A stretch of 64,000 bases of DNA, taken from Moritella sp. 5. GTDB lineage: Bacteria > Pseudomonadota > Gammaproteobacteria > Enterobacterales > Moritellaceae. The stretch lies in NCBI RefSeq assembly GCF_018219455.1, contig NZ_CP056122.1, positions 620,001 to 684,000 on the forward strand, given 5' to 3'. Position 1 is the stretch's first letter. Each line of letters starts with the position of its first letter. A program made the position numbers and the translations under genes. The notes beneath the pieces were generated by a model. It worked only from the letters and a program-made list of their open reading frames with translations. It made no database searches and was not told the origin of the DNA. Shown here in pieces: positions 31,041 through 41,358 of this stretch.

Positions 31041-31958
31041 TTACTTAAATTTAGTCTGTAATGGTGGTAATACTTGTTTTTTACGGCTTACAACATTTGG
31101 TAGGTCGATAAGTTCACCAACGAATGTACCACCTAGCGTTTCTGCTACTAACTCACTTTCTTCACTTTCGATTAAAGCGATAGAGTTTAGGTTGGTAATA
31201 TCAGTCAGTAATACTAATGCAGTGTGGTAACCGTGCTCTGCTTTATATTTAACGAGCTCAGCTTGTAGTTCTTCTTTACGTGCTAGTGCTGAATCAACGT
31301 TAGTGATCTCTATTTGTGCAATTGAGAAGTCTTTTTGGCCAATTGTATAAACTTTAAGGTCACGTAAAATGAGTTCTTCAGAAGGTATTGCTGCAATATC
31401 GGATTTCGCTGCAAATTGTGCTGTAACGAATGCATCAATATCATCAATACCTGCAATTTTTGCAATCTCGTGTGCTGCATCGATATCGATTTGAGTACAT
31501 GTAGGTGAGTTGAAATGTACGGTGTCACTTAAGATTGCACCTAACATCATCACTGCCACTTTTTGGTCTATTTCGATGTTGTGGATCTTATACATGTTGT
31601 AAACAATTGTGTTTGAACAACCACAAGGCCAGATCCATGCTTCAAGTGGTTCATCTGTTTCGAAGTCACCTAGCTTGTGATGATCAACGATACCGCGAAT
31701 TTTAGCTTGGCGTGCATCTTTGGGAGCTTGGTTAAAATCTGAGTAATCAATGATCCAAACGTCTTCATCTGCGATTGATGTACGAATTTCAGGGCACGCT
31801 AGTCCAGCTTGTTCAAGCAAGAAAAGACCTTCTGCATTTGGTTCGCCTTGCATGATTGGTGTTACTGTTTTGCCATCGCGTTTTGTTAAAAATGCAGATA
31901 GAGAGATTGAGCCTGCTAAGCTGTCACAATCAGGGTTTGTGTGTCCTAGTACTAACAT
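31041..31958 (-). CDS. ppaC: Manganese-dependent inorganic pyrophosphatase (family II, DHH)
   Basis: PpaC hydrolyses pyrophosphate to phosphate. The DHH-superfamily metal motifs are present: GHTNPDCDS near the N-terminus (His6, Asp10, Asp12), DYSD, and DHH at 92-94. The C-terminal DHHA2 domain ends in SRKKQVLPPL, the substrate-binding stretch. A TTG at 31970 and an ATG at 31961 are also in frame; ATG 31958 is preferred because GGAAG sits 5 bases before it, giving 305 residues. It is a single gene. The 318-base gap to the divergent dauA holds no further gene that I can see. Confidence 0.95.
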   Translation of the reverse strand: MLVLGHTNPDCDSLAGSISLSAFLTKRDGKTVTPIMQGEPNAEGLFLLEQAGLACPEIRTSIADEDVWIIDYSDFNQAPKDARQAKIRGIVDHHKLGDFETDEPLEAWIWPCGCSNTIVYNMYKIHNIEIDQKVAVMMLGAILSDTVHFNSPTCTQIDIDAAHEIAKIAGIDDIDAFVTAQFAAKSDIAAIPSEELILRDLKVYTIGQKDFSIAQIEITNVDSALARKEELQAELVKYKAEHGYHTALVLLTDITNLNSIALIESEESELVAETLGGTFVGELIDLPNVVSRKKQVLPPLQTKFK

Positions 31959-32276
31959 CATTGCTTCCAAATTAATTATAGGTTTATGGATTAACGAACA
32001 TAATAGTGATCTCGGTTAAGCTGTGCAACCTAATCTGCTTAATCACTGCATTATTTAGCTCAGTTAGAGATCGCTATTGACCGTTTATTATTCATTACTT
32101 AAGTATAACATTGGATTTTTAATGTGAGCATTACAACAAATTAAGGTAATTAGTCGGTAATTCTGATATGAATCAAGCAAACAACTTTTTTGTTGCCAAA
32201 TGATGTGGCCTTGATTGTATCTGCTGTAAAGAAGATTATAATTGCGTGATCTAACTAACAGTTTAAGGCATATAGA

Positions 32277-34001
32277 ATGCAACAAAGGGCTCATCTTTTT
32301 TCGTTACGTATTGCACATGCTTTACGTGAGTCGATTAACCGCAATGGTTATAACTCGACTAAATTCGGAAAAGATTTATTAGCGGGTATTACCGTTGGTA
32401 TTATTGCCATTCCCTTAGCAATGGCACTTGCTATTGCCTGTGGTGTTGCACCTCAATATGGCCTTTATACCGCGATTATTGGTGGTATTGTGATTGCAAT
32501 ATCGGGTGGTAGTCGTTACAGCATTTCTGGTCCAACGGCTGCTTTTGTTGTTATCTTGTATCCGATTGTTCAGCAATATGGTTTTGGTGGCTTATTATTG
32601 GCGACGATAATGTCTGGATTGATCTTGGTGATCATGGCGATATTACGTCTTGGCCGCTTTATTGAATACATCCCAGAAGCGGTGACTTTAGGTTTTACTG
32701 CTGGTATCGCGGTCGTGATTGCGACATTACAGTTCAACGATATTTTGGGTCTATCGATTGAGAGTTTGCCTGAGCACGATTGGGATAAACTTGCATCATC
32801 AGTGACTGCATTACCTGAGTTACACTTACCCAGTTTTACGGTAGCCATATTTACGCTTGTTATAATGCTAATTTGGCCAAAATTTAAAACTGTTATTCCA
32901 GCACATCTACCTGCCGTTATTTTTGGCAGTTTATTCGCACTTGTATTAAATAATATGGGGATGGAAATTGCGACTATTGGTAGTCGTTTTCATTACTTAT
33001 TGCCTGATGGCAGTCAAGGTGCTGGGATCCCTCCTTACTTACCTACTTTCGAGTGGCCTTGGTTACAAGCGGGAGTGAATGGTCAAGCGTTAGTATTAAG
33101 TTGGACGTTACTGTCTGATTTATTACCTGCTGCGTTTGCTATTGCCATGTTAGGGGCGATTGAATCATTATTGTGTGCCGTGGTACTTGATGGTATGACA
33201 GGTAAACGGCATAGTGCAAATAGTGAATTACTGGGCCAAGGTATTGGTAATATCGTGGTGCCTTTTTTTGGTGGTATTACCGCAACAGCGGCTATTGCAC
33301 GTTCTGCTGCGAATGTTAAAGCCGGCGCGCAAACACCGATATCAGCCGTTATCCATGGTTTAGTTGTGTTGGCGAGTTTAGTGTTATTTGCACCATTATT
33401 CGCTTATTTACCTATGCCTTCGATGGCGGTATTATTATTAGTTGTCGCTTGGAATATGAGTGAAGCAGGCAAAGTATTACATTTATTAAAGACTGCGCCG
33501 AAAAGTGATCTTTGGGTTTTTGCTATTTGTTTTTCGTTTACCATCTTGTTCGATATGGTTTTGGCTATTACTGCGGGTATTTTGTTGGCGGCCGTATTGT
33601 TCATGAAAGAAATAGCTGAAATGGTTAAAGTAACTGATATTACCAATAATAAACGGATAGTAGCGGCTGATATTCCAGCCGATTGGCGCGTATTCAAAAT
33701 TAATGGGCCGTTATTTTTTGCTGCGGCAGATCGCGTGTTTTCAGAATTGGCGACTAAAACTACAGACGTTGATGGTCTAGTACTTTACCTTGAGGGTGTG
33801 CCGTTACTTGATGCTGGCGGACTCGCAGCAATGGATCAATTTATTAATCAATGTAAGATCTACAATACTCAAGTTATATTTTGTGATCTGCAATTCCAAC
33901 CCTTAAAAACCTTGGCGAGAGCAGGCGTGCAGCCTATTGGTGGCGTGACCTCTTTTAGCCCGACATTACATGAAGCATTACGTGATATAGCGAACTATTA
34001 A
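32277..34001 (+). CDS. dauA: SulP-family anion transporter with STAS domain (DauA-like C4-dicarboxylate carrier)
   Basis: The 574-residue inner-membrane protein opens with FGKDLLAGITVGIIAIPLAMALAIACGVAPQYGLYTA, very close to E. coli DauA (YchM). It also has SGPTAAFVVILYP, AMLGAIESLLCAVVLDGMTG and FFGGITATAAIARSAANVKAGA. A cytoplasmic STAS domain (about residues 455-565, with VDGLVLYLEGVPLLDAGG) ends it. DauA takes up succinate and other C4-dicarboxylates under aerobic, acidic conditions in E. coli; other SulP proteins carry sulfate or bicarbonate, so the substrate is inferred from similarity. Confidence 0.88.
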   Translation: MQQRAHLFSLRIAHALRESINRNGYNSTKFGKDLLAGITVGIIAIPLAMALAIACGVAPQYGLYTAIIGGIVIAISGGSRYSISGPTAAFVVILYPIVQQYGFGGLLLATIMSGLILVIMAILRLGRFIEYIPEAVTLGFTAGIAVVIATLQFNDILGLSIESLPEHDWDKLASSVTALPELHLPSFTVAIFTLVIMLIWPKFKTVIPAHLPAVIFGSLFALVLNNMGMEIATIGSRFHYLLPDGSQGAGIPPYLPTFEWPWLQAGVNGQALVLSWTLLSDLLPAAFAIAMLGAIESLLCAVVLDGMTGKRHSANSELLGQGIGNIVVPFFGGITATAAIARSAANVKAGAQTPISAVIHGLVVLASLVLFAPLFAYLPMPSMAVLLLVVAWNMSEAGKVLHLLKTAPKSDLWVFAICFSFTILFDMVLAITAGILLAAVLFMKEIAEMVKVTDITNNKRIVAADIPADWRVFKINGPLFFAAADRVFSELATKTTDVDGLVLYLEGVPLLDAGGLAAMDQFINQCKIYNTQVIFCDLQFQPLKTLARAGVQPIGGVTSFSPTLHEALRDIANY

Positions 34002-34081
34002 TTGCAGGTCTTCCTTGTGTCTCATCGTAATTTCAGCGAAAATAGCGCTTATTAGATTTAACCCAATGAGAAGACTCATTC

Positions 34082-35668
34082 ATGTCAAATAGCCTTATTG
34101 AGCAAGAGGTGTCGAAAAGACGTACTTTTGCGATTATCTCGCATCCCGATGCTGGTAAAACAACAATCACTGAAAAAGTATTGTTATTCGGAAACGCATT
34201 ACAAAAAGCCGGTACTGTGAAAGGTAAGAAATCGGGTCAGCATGCTAAGTCTGACTGGATGGAAATGGAAAAAGAACGTGGTATCTCGGTAACAACGTCA
34301 GTAATGCAGTTCCCATATCGTGACCACCTCATTAATTTACTTGATACCCCTGGACATGAAGATTTCTCGGAAGATACTTACCGTACCTTAACTGCGGTTG
34401 ACTCATGTCTAATGGTCATTGATTCGGCAAAAGGTGTAGAAGCACGTACTGTTAAATTGATGGAAGTAACACGCCTACGTGATACGCCAATTATTACCTT
34501 CATGAATAAAATTGACCGTGATATTCGCGATCCAATTGATTTGATGGATGAAGTTGAAGAAGTATTAAAAATTGCATGTGCACCCATTACTTGGCCGATC
34601 GGCATGGGTAAAGAACTGAAAGGTGTTTATCACATTTTACGTGACGAAGTGATCATGTATAACATCGGTCAGGGTCATATGATCCAAGACAGTCGTGTGA
34701 TTAAAGGCATTAATAACCCTGAACTTGACGACGCAATTGGCGATTACGCTGAGCAATTACGTGAAGAAATGGAACTTGTTGAAGGTGCTGCGAATAAATT
34801 TGATTATGATCTATTCATGGCTGGCGAATTAACACCAGTATATTTTGGTACTGCACTCGGTAACTTTGGTGTTGATCATGTACTTGATGGTTTAGCTGAG
34901 TGGGCACCCAAGCCGCAACCGCGTATAACAGATGCACGAACTGTTGAACCAGATGATGAAAACTTCTCTGGTTTCATCTTTAAGATCCAAGCGAACATGG
35001 ACCCAAAACACCGTGACCGAATTGCTTTCATGCGTGTTTGCTCTGGCAAATATAGCAAAGGCATGAAGATGAAGCATGTGCGTCTAAATAAAGACGTCAG
35101 TATTTCTGATGCGGTAACCTTCATGGCGGGTGATCGTACTCAAACTGAAGAAGCATACCCTGGTGATATTATTGGTCTACATAATCATGGTACGATCCAA
35201 ATTGGTGATACATTTACCCAAGGTGAATTACTTAAATTCACCGGTATTCCTAACTTTGCGCCAGAAATGTTCCGCCGTATTCGTTTAAAAGATCCACTAA
35301 AGCAAAAGCAATTGCAAAAAGGTCTGATCCAGCTATCTGAAGAAGGTGCTGTGCAGGTGTTCCGCCCACAACGCTCAAACGATTTAATCGTGGGTGCGGT
35401 TGGTGTGCTGCAGTTTGACGTGGTGGTTCATCGTTTACGCACCGAATATAAAGTAGATGCTATCTATGAAGGCATCAGCGTTGCGACAGCACGCTGGGTT
35501 GATTGTAAAGACCCGCGCAAGCTAGAAGAATTCAAGAAGAAAGCGTGGGACAATATTGCATTAGATGGTGGTGATAACTTAACGTATATTGCCCCGACTA
35601 TGGTTAATTTACGTTTAGCACAAGAACGTTATCCAGATGTTGTATTCCGTGAGACGCGTGAACACTAA
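34082..35668 (+). CDS. prfC: Peptide chain release factor RF3
   Basis: RF3 is a GTPase that removes RF1 and RF2 from the ribosome after termination. The G1 motif HPDAGKTT is at 21-28, switch I and II regions with [12 protein letters not shown] and [20 protein letters not shown] follow, and NKIDRD gives G4. It has 528 residues against 529 in E. coli. It is a single gene with a clear terminator just downstream. Confidence 0.97.
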   Translation: MSNSLIEQEVSKRRTFAIISHPDAGKTTITEKVLLFGNALQKAGTVKGKKSGQHAKSDWMEMEKERGISVTTSVMQFPYRDHLINLLDTPGHEDFSEDTYRTLTAVDSCLMVIDSAKGVEARTVKLMEVTRLRDTPIITFMNKIDRDIRDPIDLMDEVEEVLKIACAPITWPIGMGKELKGVYHILRDEVIMYNIGQGHMIQDSRVIKGINNPELDDAIGDYAEQLREEMELVEGAANKFDYDLFMAGELTPVYFGTALGNFGVDHVLDGLAEWAPKPQPRITDARTVEPDDENFSGFIFKIQANMDPKHRDRIAFMRVCSGKYSKGMKMKHVRLNKDVSISDAVTFMAGDRTQTEEAYPGDIIGLHNHGTIQIGDTFTQGELLKFTGIPNFAPEMFRRIRLKDPLKQKQLQKGLIQLSEEGAVQVFRPQRSNDLIVGAVGVLQFDVVVHRLRTEYKVDAIYEGISVATARWVDCKDPRKLEEFKKKAWDNIALDGGDNLTYIAPTMVNLRLAQERYPDVVFRETREH

Positions 35669-35693
35669 TTATATTATTTAGTGAAACAAGCAT

Positions 35694-35729
35694 AAAGCCT
35701 TACCTCTAAAGAGGTGAGGCTTTTTTTTT
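35694..35729 (+). terminator. Terminator after prfC
   Basis: AAAGCCTTACCTC (35694-35706) pairs with GAGGTGAGGCTTT (35711-35723) with one wobble and a TAAA loop, and T continues to 35729. Confidence 0.93.
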
Positions 35730-36012
35730 GTTATAATTTATGATTGTAATAGCCTTTCATTCGCAAGTTTTAAGTGGTTGATTTATAGAAAAACTTTTTT
35801 TGTTTTTGAGTATTTTTTAATTTTGTGTGATTTAGCTCGCATATATCCGGATTTTTTTTTAAAAATGATGTACACTACGTCAGCCTTTTTATGTGGCTTC
35901 GCTCGTTAAGAGAGTTTGAGCAAAAGACCACTAATTTTGCGCACGAAATACAACATGTGGAGCTATAATTGATATAGCTTTATTCAAAGACCCGTCTACC
36001 TGAGGCCCGTGA
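35730..36012 (+). promoter_or_regulatory. Long A/T-rich leader of deaD
   Basis: About 280 bases separate the prfC terminator from the deaD start, with no coding frame. The stretch is rich in T runs and contains a 7-bp hairpin (AGCTATA at 35961-35967 with TATAGCT at 35973-35979) close to the gene. A long untranslated leader is known for E. coli deaD, a cold-shock gene; a similar role here is inference. Confidence 0.4.
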
Positions 36013-37887
36013 ATGTCTGATACATCACCCGTACAATTTACTGATTTAAATTTACCTGAACCAATTTTAAAAGCGTTGAATGATCTAGGTTATGAAACAC
36101 CTTCACCAATTCAAGCTGAATGTATTCCGTTACTACAGGATGGTGGTGATGTGCTAGGTATGGCACAGACTGGTACGGGTAAAACAGCTGCGTTTGCATT
36201 ACCATTATTGAGTCGTATTGATACGTCACTGACTAAACCACAGATATTGGTATTAGCACCAACTCGTGAGTTAGCGATTCAAGTTGCTGAAGCATTCCAA
36301 GCATACTCACGTCATATGCGTGGATTCCATGTGCTACCTATCTACGGTGGTCAAAGCTACCCGATTCAGTTAAAAGCACTGAAACGCAACCCACAAGTGA
36401 TTGTTGGTACTCCTGGCCGTGTGATTGATCACATTAACCGTGGTACGCTTGATCTTTCTGGTATTAAAGCGTTAGTACTTGATGAAGCTGATGAAATGCT
36501 ACGCATGGGCTTTATTGATGATGTAGAATCAATTCTGTCTAAAACACCTGAGAAGCGTCAAATGGCGTTATTCTCTGCAACTATGCCTGAAGAAATTCGT
36601 CGTATTACGAAACGTTTTATGACTGAACCAAAATCAGTTAAAATTGCAACTAAAACATCAACTGTTGAAAACATTGAACAAAAATGTTTAATCATTGGTG
36701 GTTTACAAGCAAAACTTGACGGCCTAACACGTATTCTTGAAACTGAAGACTACGATGGTGTGATCATCTTTGCTCGTACTAAGACAATGACTGTTGAACT
36801 TGCTGAGAAATTAGAAGCTCGCGGTTACTCTGCTGCGGCACTAAACGGTGATTTAAACCAAGCAATGCGTGAGCGCACTGTAAGCCGTTTGAAAAATGGC
36901 CAATTAGATATCGTAATCGCGACTGATGTTGCTGCACGTGGTCTTGACGTTCCTCGTATTGACCTAGTAGTTAACTACGATATTCCAACGGATACAGAAT
37001 CATACGTTCACCGTATTGGTCGTACAGGCCGTGCTGGACGTAAAGGTACTGCAATCCTATTTGCTGCACCACGCGAACGTCGTTTATTAAAAGCGATCGA
37101 ACGTGCTACACGTCAGCCATTAACTATGATGGATCTACCTTCACGTGATGATGTGACGAAAAAACGTATTGCATCATTCCGTGATCAGTTATCTACACTT
37201 TCTTCTGGTGAAGAAAACCTAGATTTCTACAAAAACTTAGTTGGTCAACTTTCTGAAGAGTTAGAACTAAGCGAATTAGATCTTGCATCTGCGTTATTAT
37301 TCATGGCTCAGAAAGAAAAACCATTAGTATTACCACCAGAAGCACCACGTCGTGAACGTAGCTTCCGTGATGATGACCGTGGTGATCGTGGCCGTGATCG
37401 CAACGACCGTGGCGACCGCCGTGATCGTGGTGACCGTCCTGAACGTGGTGACCGTCCTGAACGTGGTGAGCGTCGTCCAGCTGCAGAAATGGAAGTTTTC
37501 CGTATTGAAGTTGGTCGTACAGATGGTGTTCAAGTTAAGAATATCGTTGGCGCTATTGCTAATGAAGCGAATATCAACAGCCGTAACATCGGTGGTATCC
37601 GTCTACATGATGACTACTCAACAATTGAATTACCAAAAGGTATGCCAAGCGAGCAGTTACAACAACTACAACAAGTTTATGTTTGTAACAAAGCATTACG
37701 CATGAGCAAACTTGAAGGTGTTGCAGCTGAAGGTCGTCAAGAACGTAGCCGTCCAGCACGTGATAATGATCGTCCAGCTCGTGACAACGACCGTGGTCAT
37801 CGTGGCCAACGCCGTGATTCTAACGGTGGCGAACGTCGTGAGTCTACCGGTGGTGAACGTCGTCCACGTCGTCCACGTCGTGACTAA
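36013..37887 (+). CDS. deaD: ATP-dependent DEAD-box RNA helicase DeaD (CsdA)
   Basis: DeaD unwinds RNA during ribosome assembly and mRNA decay in the cold. Motifs are in order: AQTGTGKT at 51-58, DEAD at 157-160, SAT in LFSATMP near 192, and HRIGRTGRAGR near 336. After the helicase core and a dimerisation segment comes a basic, Arg/Asp/Gly-rich linker with tandem GDRPER units (about 450-490). A DbpA-type RNA-binding fold (EVFRIEVGRTDGVQVKNIVG, IGGIRLHDDYSTIELP) then leads into a second Arg-rich tail ending RRPRRPRRD. The length of 624 is similar to E. coli (629). Confidence 0.95.
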   Translation: MSDTSPVQFTDLNLPEPILKALNDLGYETPSPIQAECIPLLQDGGDVLGMAQTGTGKTAAFALPLLSRIDTSLTKPQILVLAPTRELAIQVAEAFQAYSRHMRGFHVLPIYGGQSYPIQLKALKRNPQVIVGTPGRVIDHINRGTLDLSGIKALVLDEADEMLRMGFIDDVESILSKTPEKRQMALFSATMPEEIRRITKRFMTEPKSVKIATKTSTVENIEQKCLIIGGLQAKLDGLTRILETEDYDGVIIFARTKTMTVELAEKLEARGYSAAALNGDLNQAMRERTVSRLKNGQLDIVIATDVAARGLDVPRIDLVVNYDIPTDTESYVHRIGRTGRAGRKGTAILFAAPRERRLLKAIERATRQPLTMMDLPSRDDVTKKRIASFRDQLSTLSSGEENLDFYKNLVGQLSEELELSELDLASALLFMAQKEKPLVLPPEAPRRERSFRDDDRGDRGRDRNDRGDRRDRGDRPERGDRPERGERRPAAEMEVFRIEVGRTDGVQVKNIVGAIANEANINSRNIGGIRLHDDYSTIELPKGMPSEQLQQLQQVYVCNKALRMSKLEGVAAEGRQERSRPARDNDRPARDNDRGHRGQRRDSNGGERRESTGGERRPRRPRRD

Positions 37888-37915
37888 TTTTAGCTAGTTA
37901 ATAGTTAAATATATG

Positions 37916-37941
37916 AAAAGGAGCGCTTGCGCTCCTTTTTT
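37916..37941 (+). terminator. Terminator after deaD
   Basis: AAAAGGAGCG (37916-37925) pairs with CGCTCCTTTT (37930-37939) around a CTTG loop and runs into further T. Confidence 0.92.
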
Positions 37942-38051
37942 GCATCTGGGATATTAGTACTCATGACATTACATAAATATTTAATGTAATTAGTACTTAT
38001 GCATTAATAGATAAGTAACACTCTTTCAGTTAATTTATAGGATTTTTTCTT

Positions 38052-40124
38052 GTGAAAATGGATCTCTCTACCATTGCGCCAGTTGCGATGAAGCAAGCGC
38101 ACTCAATGACCATTCATCAGCATACTCGTCAAGACGACTATTTTTGGTTACGTGACGATGAACGTAAAAACAAACAAGTTTTAAACTATTTAGAACAAGA
38201 AAATGACTATACGAAAGCGGTTTTATCGCCATTAGCTTCATTACAAACCGAACTTTATGATGAAATGGTTGCGCGGGTAAAACAAGAAGATGCATCAGTG
38301 CCTTATTTGAAGAAAGGCTATTGGTATCAAACCCGTTTTTCGAAAGGTAAGGAGTATCCAGTGTATAGCTGGCGCAAGGATAATGCCGATGCCGAATGGC
38401 TGGTATTACTTGATGCTAATGAACGTGCTAAAGATCATCAGTACTATCAACTAGGTGAACTAGCGATAAGTCCAAATCATCAGGTATTGGCTTTTTCTGA
38501 AGATACGGTTAGCCGTCGCCAATATCGTTTACGTTTCCTTAATCTTGATACCGGTAAAGCATACCCTGAAGAAATTGAAGATACCGAATCTGTGGTGTGG
38601 GCAAATGACAGTAAAACGCTATTCTATGTAAAAAAACATCCGACGACGTTATTACCTTATCAAGTTTATCGTCATCAACTCGGTACTGACATTAGTGAAG
38701 ATGTACTGGTATATGAAGAATCAGATGATACTTTCTATACGGATATCTACAAATCGACTTCTGATGATTACATCATGTTGTCGCTAAGTAGCACCATGAC
38801 AACTGAAGTACATGTATTATCAGCAGATAATCCGACTGAGGCATTTACGTTACTGCGTGGGCGTGAACGAGGTCATGAATATAGTGTCGATCATTACCGC
38901 CAGCAGTTTTACATTCGCAGTAATAAAACAGGCAAGAATTTCGCTTTGATGTCCGCGACCTTGACGACGGTGGCAGATACTCTGCAATGGCAAACCATTA
39001 TTCCTGCACGTGATGATGTGCTACTAGAAAGTTATGAACTATTCCGAGACTGGCTAGTAGTAGAAGAGCGTGAGCAAGGTTTAACGTTTTTAAGACAAAT
39101 TAATTGGCAGACAAAGGCCGATATCATCATTAAATTTGACGATCCAACCTATACGGCATGGCTTGGCACAAATCCAGATCCTGATACCGACAAATTACGT
39201 TATGGCTACTCGAGTTTAACAACGCCAACCTCAACGTATCAGTTAAATCTTGATAGTGGAGAACGTGAAATATTAAAACAGCAAACCGTTGTTGGTGATT
39301 TCTGTGCGCAAGATTACCAGAGTGAACGTGTTTGGATTGTTGCTGAAGATGGCGTTAAGATCCCGGTGTCCTTAGTATATAAAACAGCACTGTTTTCGAA
39401 AAGTAATGTTAATCCAATATTGCAATACGCTTATGGTTCTTATGGTTCGAGTATTGACCCTTACTTTAGTGCATCGCTATTAACCTTACTTGATCGTGGT
39501 TTTGTTTATGCCATTGCGCATATTCGTGGTGGTGAAGAATTAGGTCGTCATTGGTATGAAGATGGTAAGCTACTCAATAAAATGAATACCTTTACGGATT
39601 TCACCGCTGTAACCAAGGGTTTAGTCGAACAAGGTTATGCCGACCCTAAACGTGTTTATGCTATGGGTGGCTCTGCAGGTGGTCTATTGATGGGGACTGT
39701 GATTAATATTGCGCCGGAGTTATACCATGGTGTGGTTGCTGCTGTTCCATTTGTTGATGTCGTGAGTACCATGCTTGATGAATCTATTCCATTGACAACA
39801 GGTGAGTATGACGAGTGGGGTAATCCGAACGACGCCGAGTTTTATCATTATATGCTGTCATACAGCCCTTATGATCAAGTGACAGCACAAGCTTATCCGA
39901 ATTTATTGGTGACGACTGGATTACATGATTCACAAGTGCAATATTGGGAACCAGCAAAGTGGGTTGCGAAATTGCGTGAATTAAAAACAGATGCGAATGT
40001 ATTGTTATTACATACGGATATGGAGACCGGGCACGGCGGTAAATCAGGACGCTTCCAGCATTACCATGATACCGCTAAAGAATATGCTTTCATGCTTGAT
40101 TTAGCTAAGTGTACAGCGCTGTAA
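38052..40124 (+). CDS. ptrB: Oligopeptidase B (prolyl oligopeptidase family, S9A)
   Basis: PtrB cleaves short peptides after Lys or Arg in the cytoplasm. An N-terminal beta-propeller (with YFWLRDDERKNKQVLNYLEQEN at its start) precedes the alpha/beta-hydrolase domain. The predicted triad is Ser541 in GGSAGG, Asp626 in GLHDSQV and His661 in TGHGGKSG. The length of 690 matches E. coli (686). GTG at 38052 is preferred over ATG at 38058 because TAGGA lies 9 bases before the GTG. Confidence 0.95.
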   Translation: MKMDLSTIAPVAMKQAHSMTIHQHTRQDDYFWLRDDERKNKQVLNYLEQENDYTKAVLSPLASLQTELYDEMVARVKQEDASVPYLKKGYWYQTRFSKGKEYPVYSWRKDNADAEWLVLLDANERAKDHQYYQLGELAISPNHQVLAFSEDTVSRRQYRLRFLNLDTGKAYPEEIEDTESVVWANDSKTLFYVKKHPTTLLPYQVYRHQLGTDISEDVLVYEESDDTFYTDIYKSTSDDYIMLSLSSTMTTEVHVLSADNPTEAFTLLRGRERGHEYSVDHYRQQFYIRSNKTGKNFALMSATLTTVADTLQWQTIIPARDDVLLESYELFRDWLVVEEREQGLTFLRQINWQTKADIIIKFDDPTYTAWLGTNPDPDTDKLRYGYSSLTTPTSTYQLNLDSGEREILKQQTVVGDFCAQDYQSERVWIVAEDGVKIPVSLVYKTALFSKSNVNPILQYAYGSYGSSIDPYFSASLLTLLDRGFVYAIAHIRGGEELGRHWYEDGKLLNKMNTFTDFTAVTKGLVEQGYADPKRVYAMGGSAGGLLMGTVINIAPELYHGVVAAVPFVDVVSTMLDESIPLTTGEYDEWGNPNDAEFYHYMLSYSPYDQVTAQAYPNLLVTTGLHDSQVQYWEPAKWVAKLRELKTDANVLLLHTDMETGHGGKSGRFQHYHDTAKEYAFMLDLAKCTAL

Positions 40125-40132
40125 AATAAATA

Positions 40133-40181
40133 AAGGGCAAGTGATCTAAGCTATATCTTGTAGGCTAGGATACTTGCTCTT
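40133..40181. terminator. Possible terminator between convergent ptrB and the diguanylate cyclase
   Basis: AAGGGCAAGT (40133-40142) pairs with ACTTGCTCTT (40172-40181), and partial pairing continues inward. The loop is long, so termination is plausible but not certain. Confidence 0.5.
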
Positions 40182-40204
40182 AATAATAAAATCAGGGTAT
40201 GTGG

Positions 40205-41236
40205 CTAGCGTGGTAAGGGCATTACGCGATTGCGGCCAAGACGTTTTGCTTCATACAATTGCAGATCCGCGCGGGTCAAAATATCATGGCTAGTATCTCG
40301 GGGTTTATTTTCACTTACACCAATTGATACGGTAATGTTATCAATTACTTTACCAGAGCGCTTATCACGAATGCTTAGGCGTTCAATAGCGCGGCGAATT
40401 GACTCTGCGTTTTGACGAGCAACGGTAAATGTCTTATTTGGTAAGATAAGTACAAATTCTTCACCACCATAACGAAATACCTGTTCACCTTCTTGGCAAC
40501 TATCTGAGATACGTTTCGCAATGGCTTTTAATACTTGATCTCCGAGTTGGTGGCCAAAATCATCATTAAAGCTTTTGAAGTTATCAATATCGACCATTAA
40601 AATTGAAAAGGTGCGGTTTAAACTTGGGTTACTGCAAAAGGTTTCAATTTCTTTACTAAATATCCGGCGGTTGAGTAGGCCAGTTAAGCTATCATGCATG
40701 GCATCATGCTGTGTTTCTAATAATGTTTCACGTAACTGTGCAATCTCAGCTTGTGCTTCGTGCAATTGGCTTTTGAAATGACGCGTTGATGAACGTACAT
40801 CGTGAGACTCTTTTACCAGTTCTCGTACCGCGGAGAATGTTTTCTCAATCGAAAAACCATCTTCTTCAACACTTGATAATTCGTTCAAACATTTATTCAA
40901 CATCCGATCAAATTCATTGGTATCATTAAGTGTATCGTGTAGTGAACTGCTTAATTCATTGGTCATCGAGTCGAGTTCGGTACGTAATTGAGTAATTTCC
41001 TGCTCACGCTTATCAACAATAAAGCGCTGATACAGCTCTTCACTCGCCGCTGGGGTACAAGTACCGTGCTGGGCAATCTTGTCATCGAGATGTTTTTGTA
41101 ATGCACTATTATTATCAGAAACGTAGTGATACCACAGCGCGTAGTTTGTTGGCGTTGTTGGAATTTGATACTGGATCATCAGCGGCATGGCTTTTTTTAA
41201 ATATTGAGCAGATAAAGCAAAGAGTTTTTTAGACAT
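40205..41236 (-). CDS. Diguanylate cyclase (GGDEF domain, soluble)
   Basis: The enzyme is predicted to make cyclic di-GMP. The C-terminal GGDEF domain (about residues 175-343) has DIDNFKSFNDDFGHQLGDQVL and the active-site GGEEF at 257-261, a functional variant. There is no RxxD inhibitory site five residues before it. The N-terminal 170 residues are mainly helical, with a TPTNYALWYHYV motif seen ahead of many GGDEF domains and a predicted coiled coil, and no membrane segment. ATG at 41236 is chosen over 41248 because GGA lies 8-10 bases before it. Confidence 0.9.
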   Translation of the reverse strand: MSKKLFALSAQYLKKAMPLMIQYQIPTTPTNYALWYHYVSDNNSALQKHLDDKIAQHGTCTPAASEELYQRFIVDKREQEITQLRTELDSMTNELSSSLHDTLNDTNEFDRMLNKCLNELSSVEEDGFSIEKTFSAVRELVKESHDVRSSTRHFKSQLHEAQAEIAQLRETLLETQHDAMHDSLTGLLNRRIFSKEIETFCSNPSLNRTFSILMVDIDNFKSFNDDFGHQLGDQVLKAIAKRISDSCQEGEQVFRYGGEEFVLILPNKTFTVARQNAESIRRAIERLSIRDKRSGKVIDNITVSIGVSENKPRDTSHDILTRADLQLYEAKRLGRNRVMPLPR

Positions 41237-41358
41237 GCACCATTCCATAGAGGTTTTTGATTAATGATTAACCCCGCTATTAAATCAAATTATGCAGTAA
41301 GTTACACTATCTCTTTATTTCACTGTTTGGGTGAAGAATCAAAAAGGCGACGTATTTA

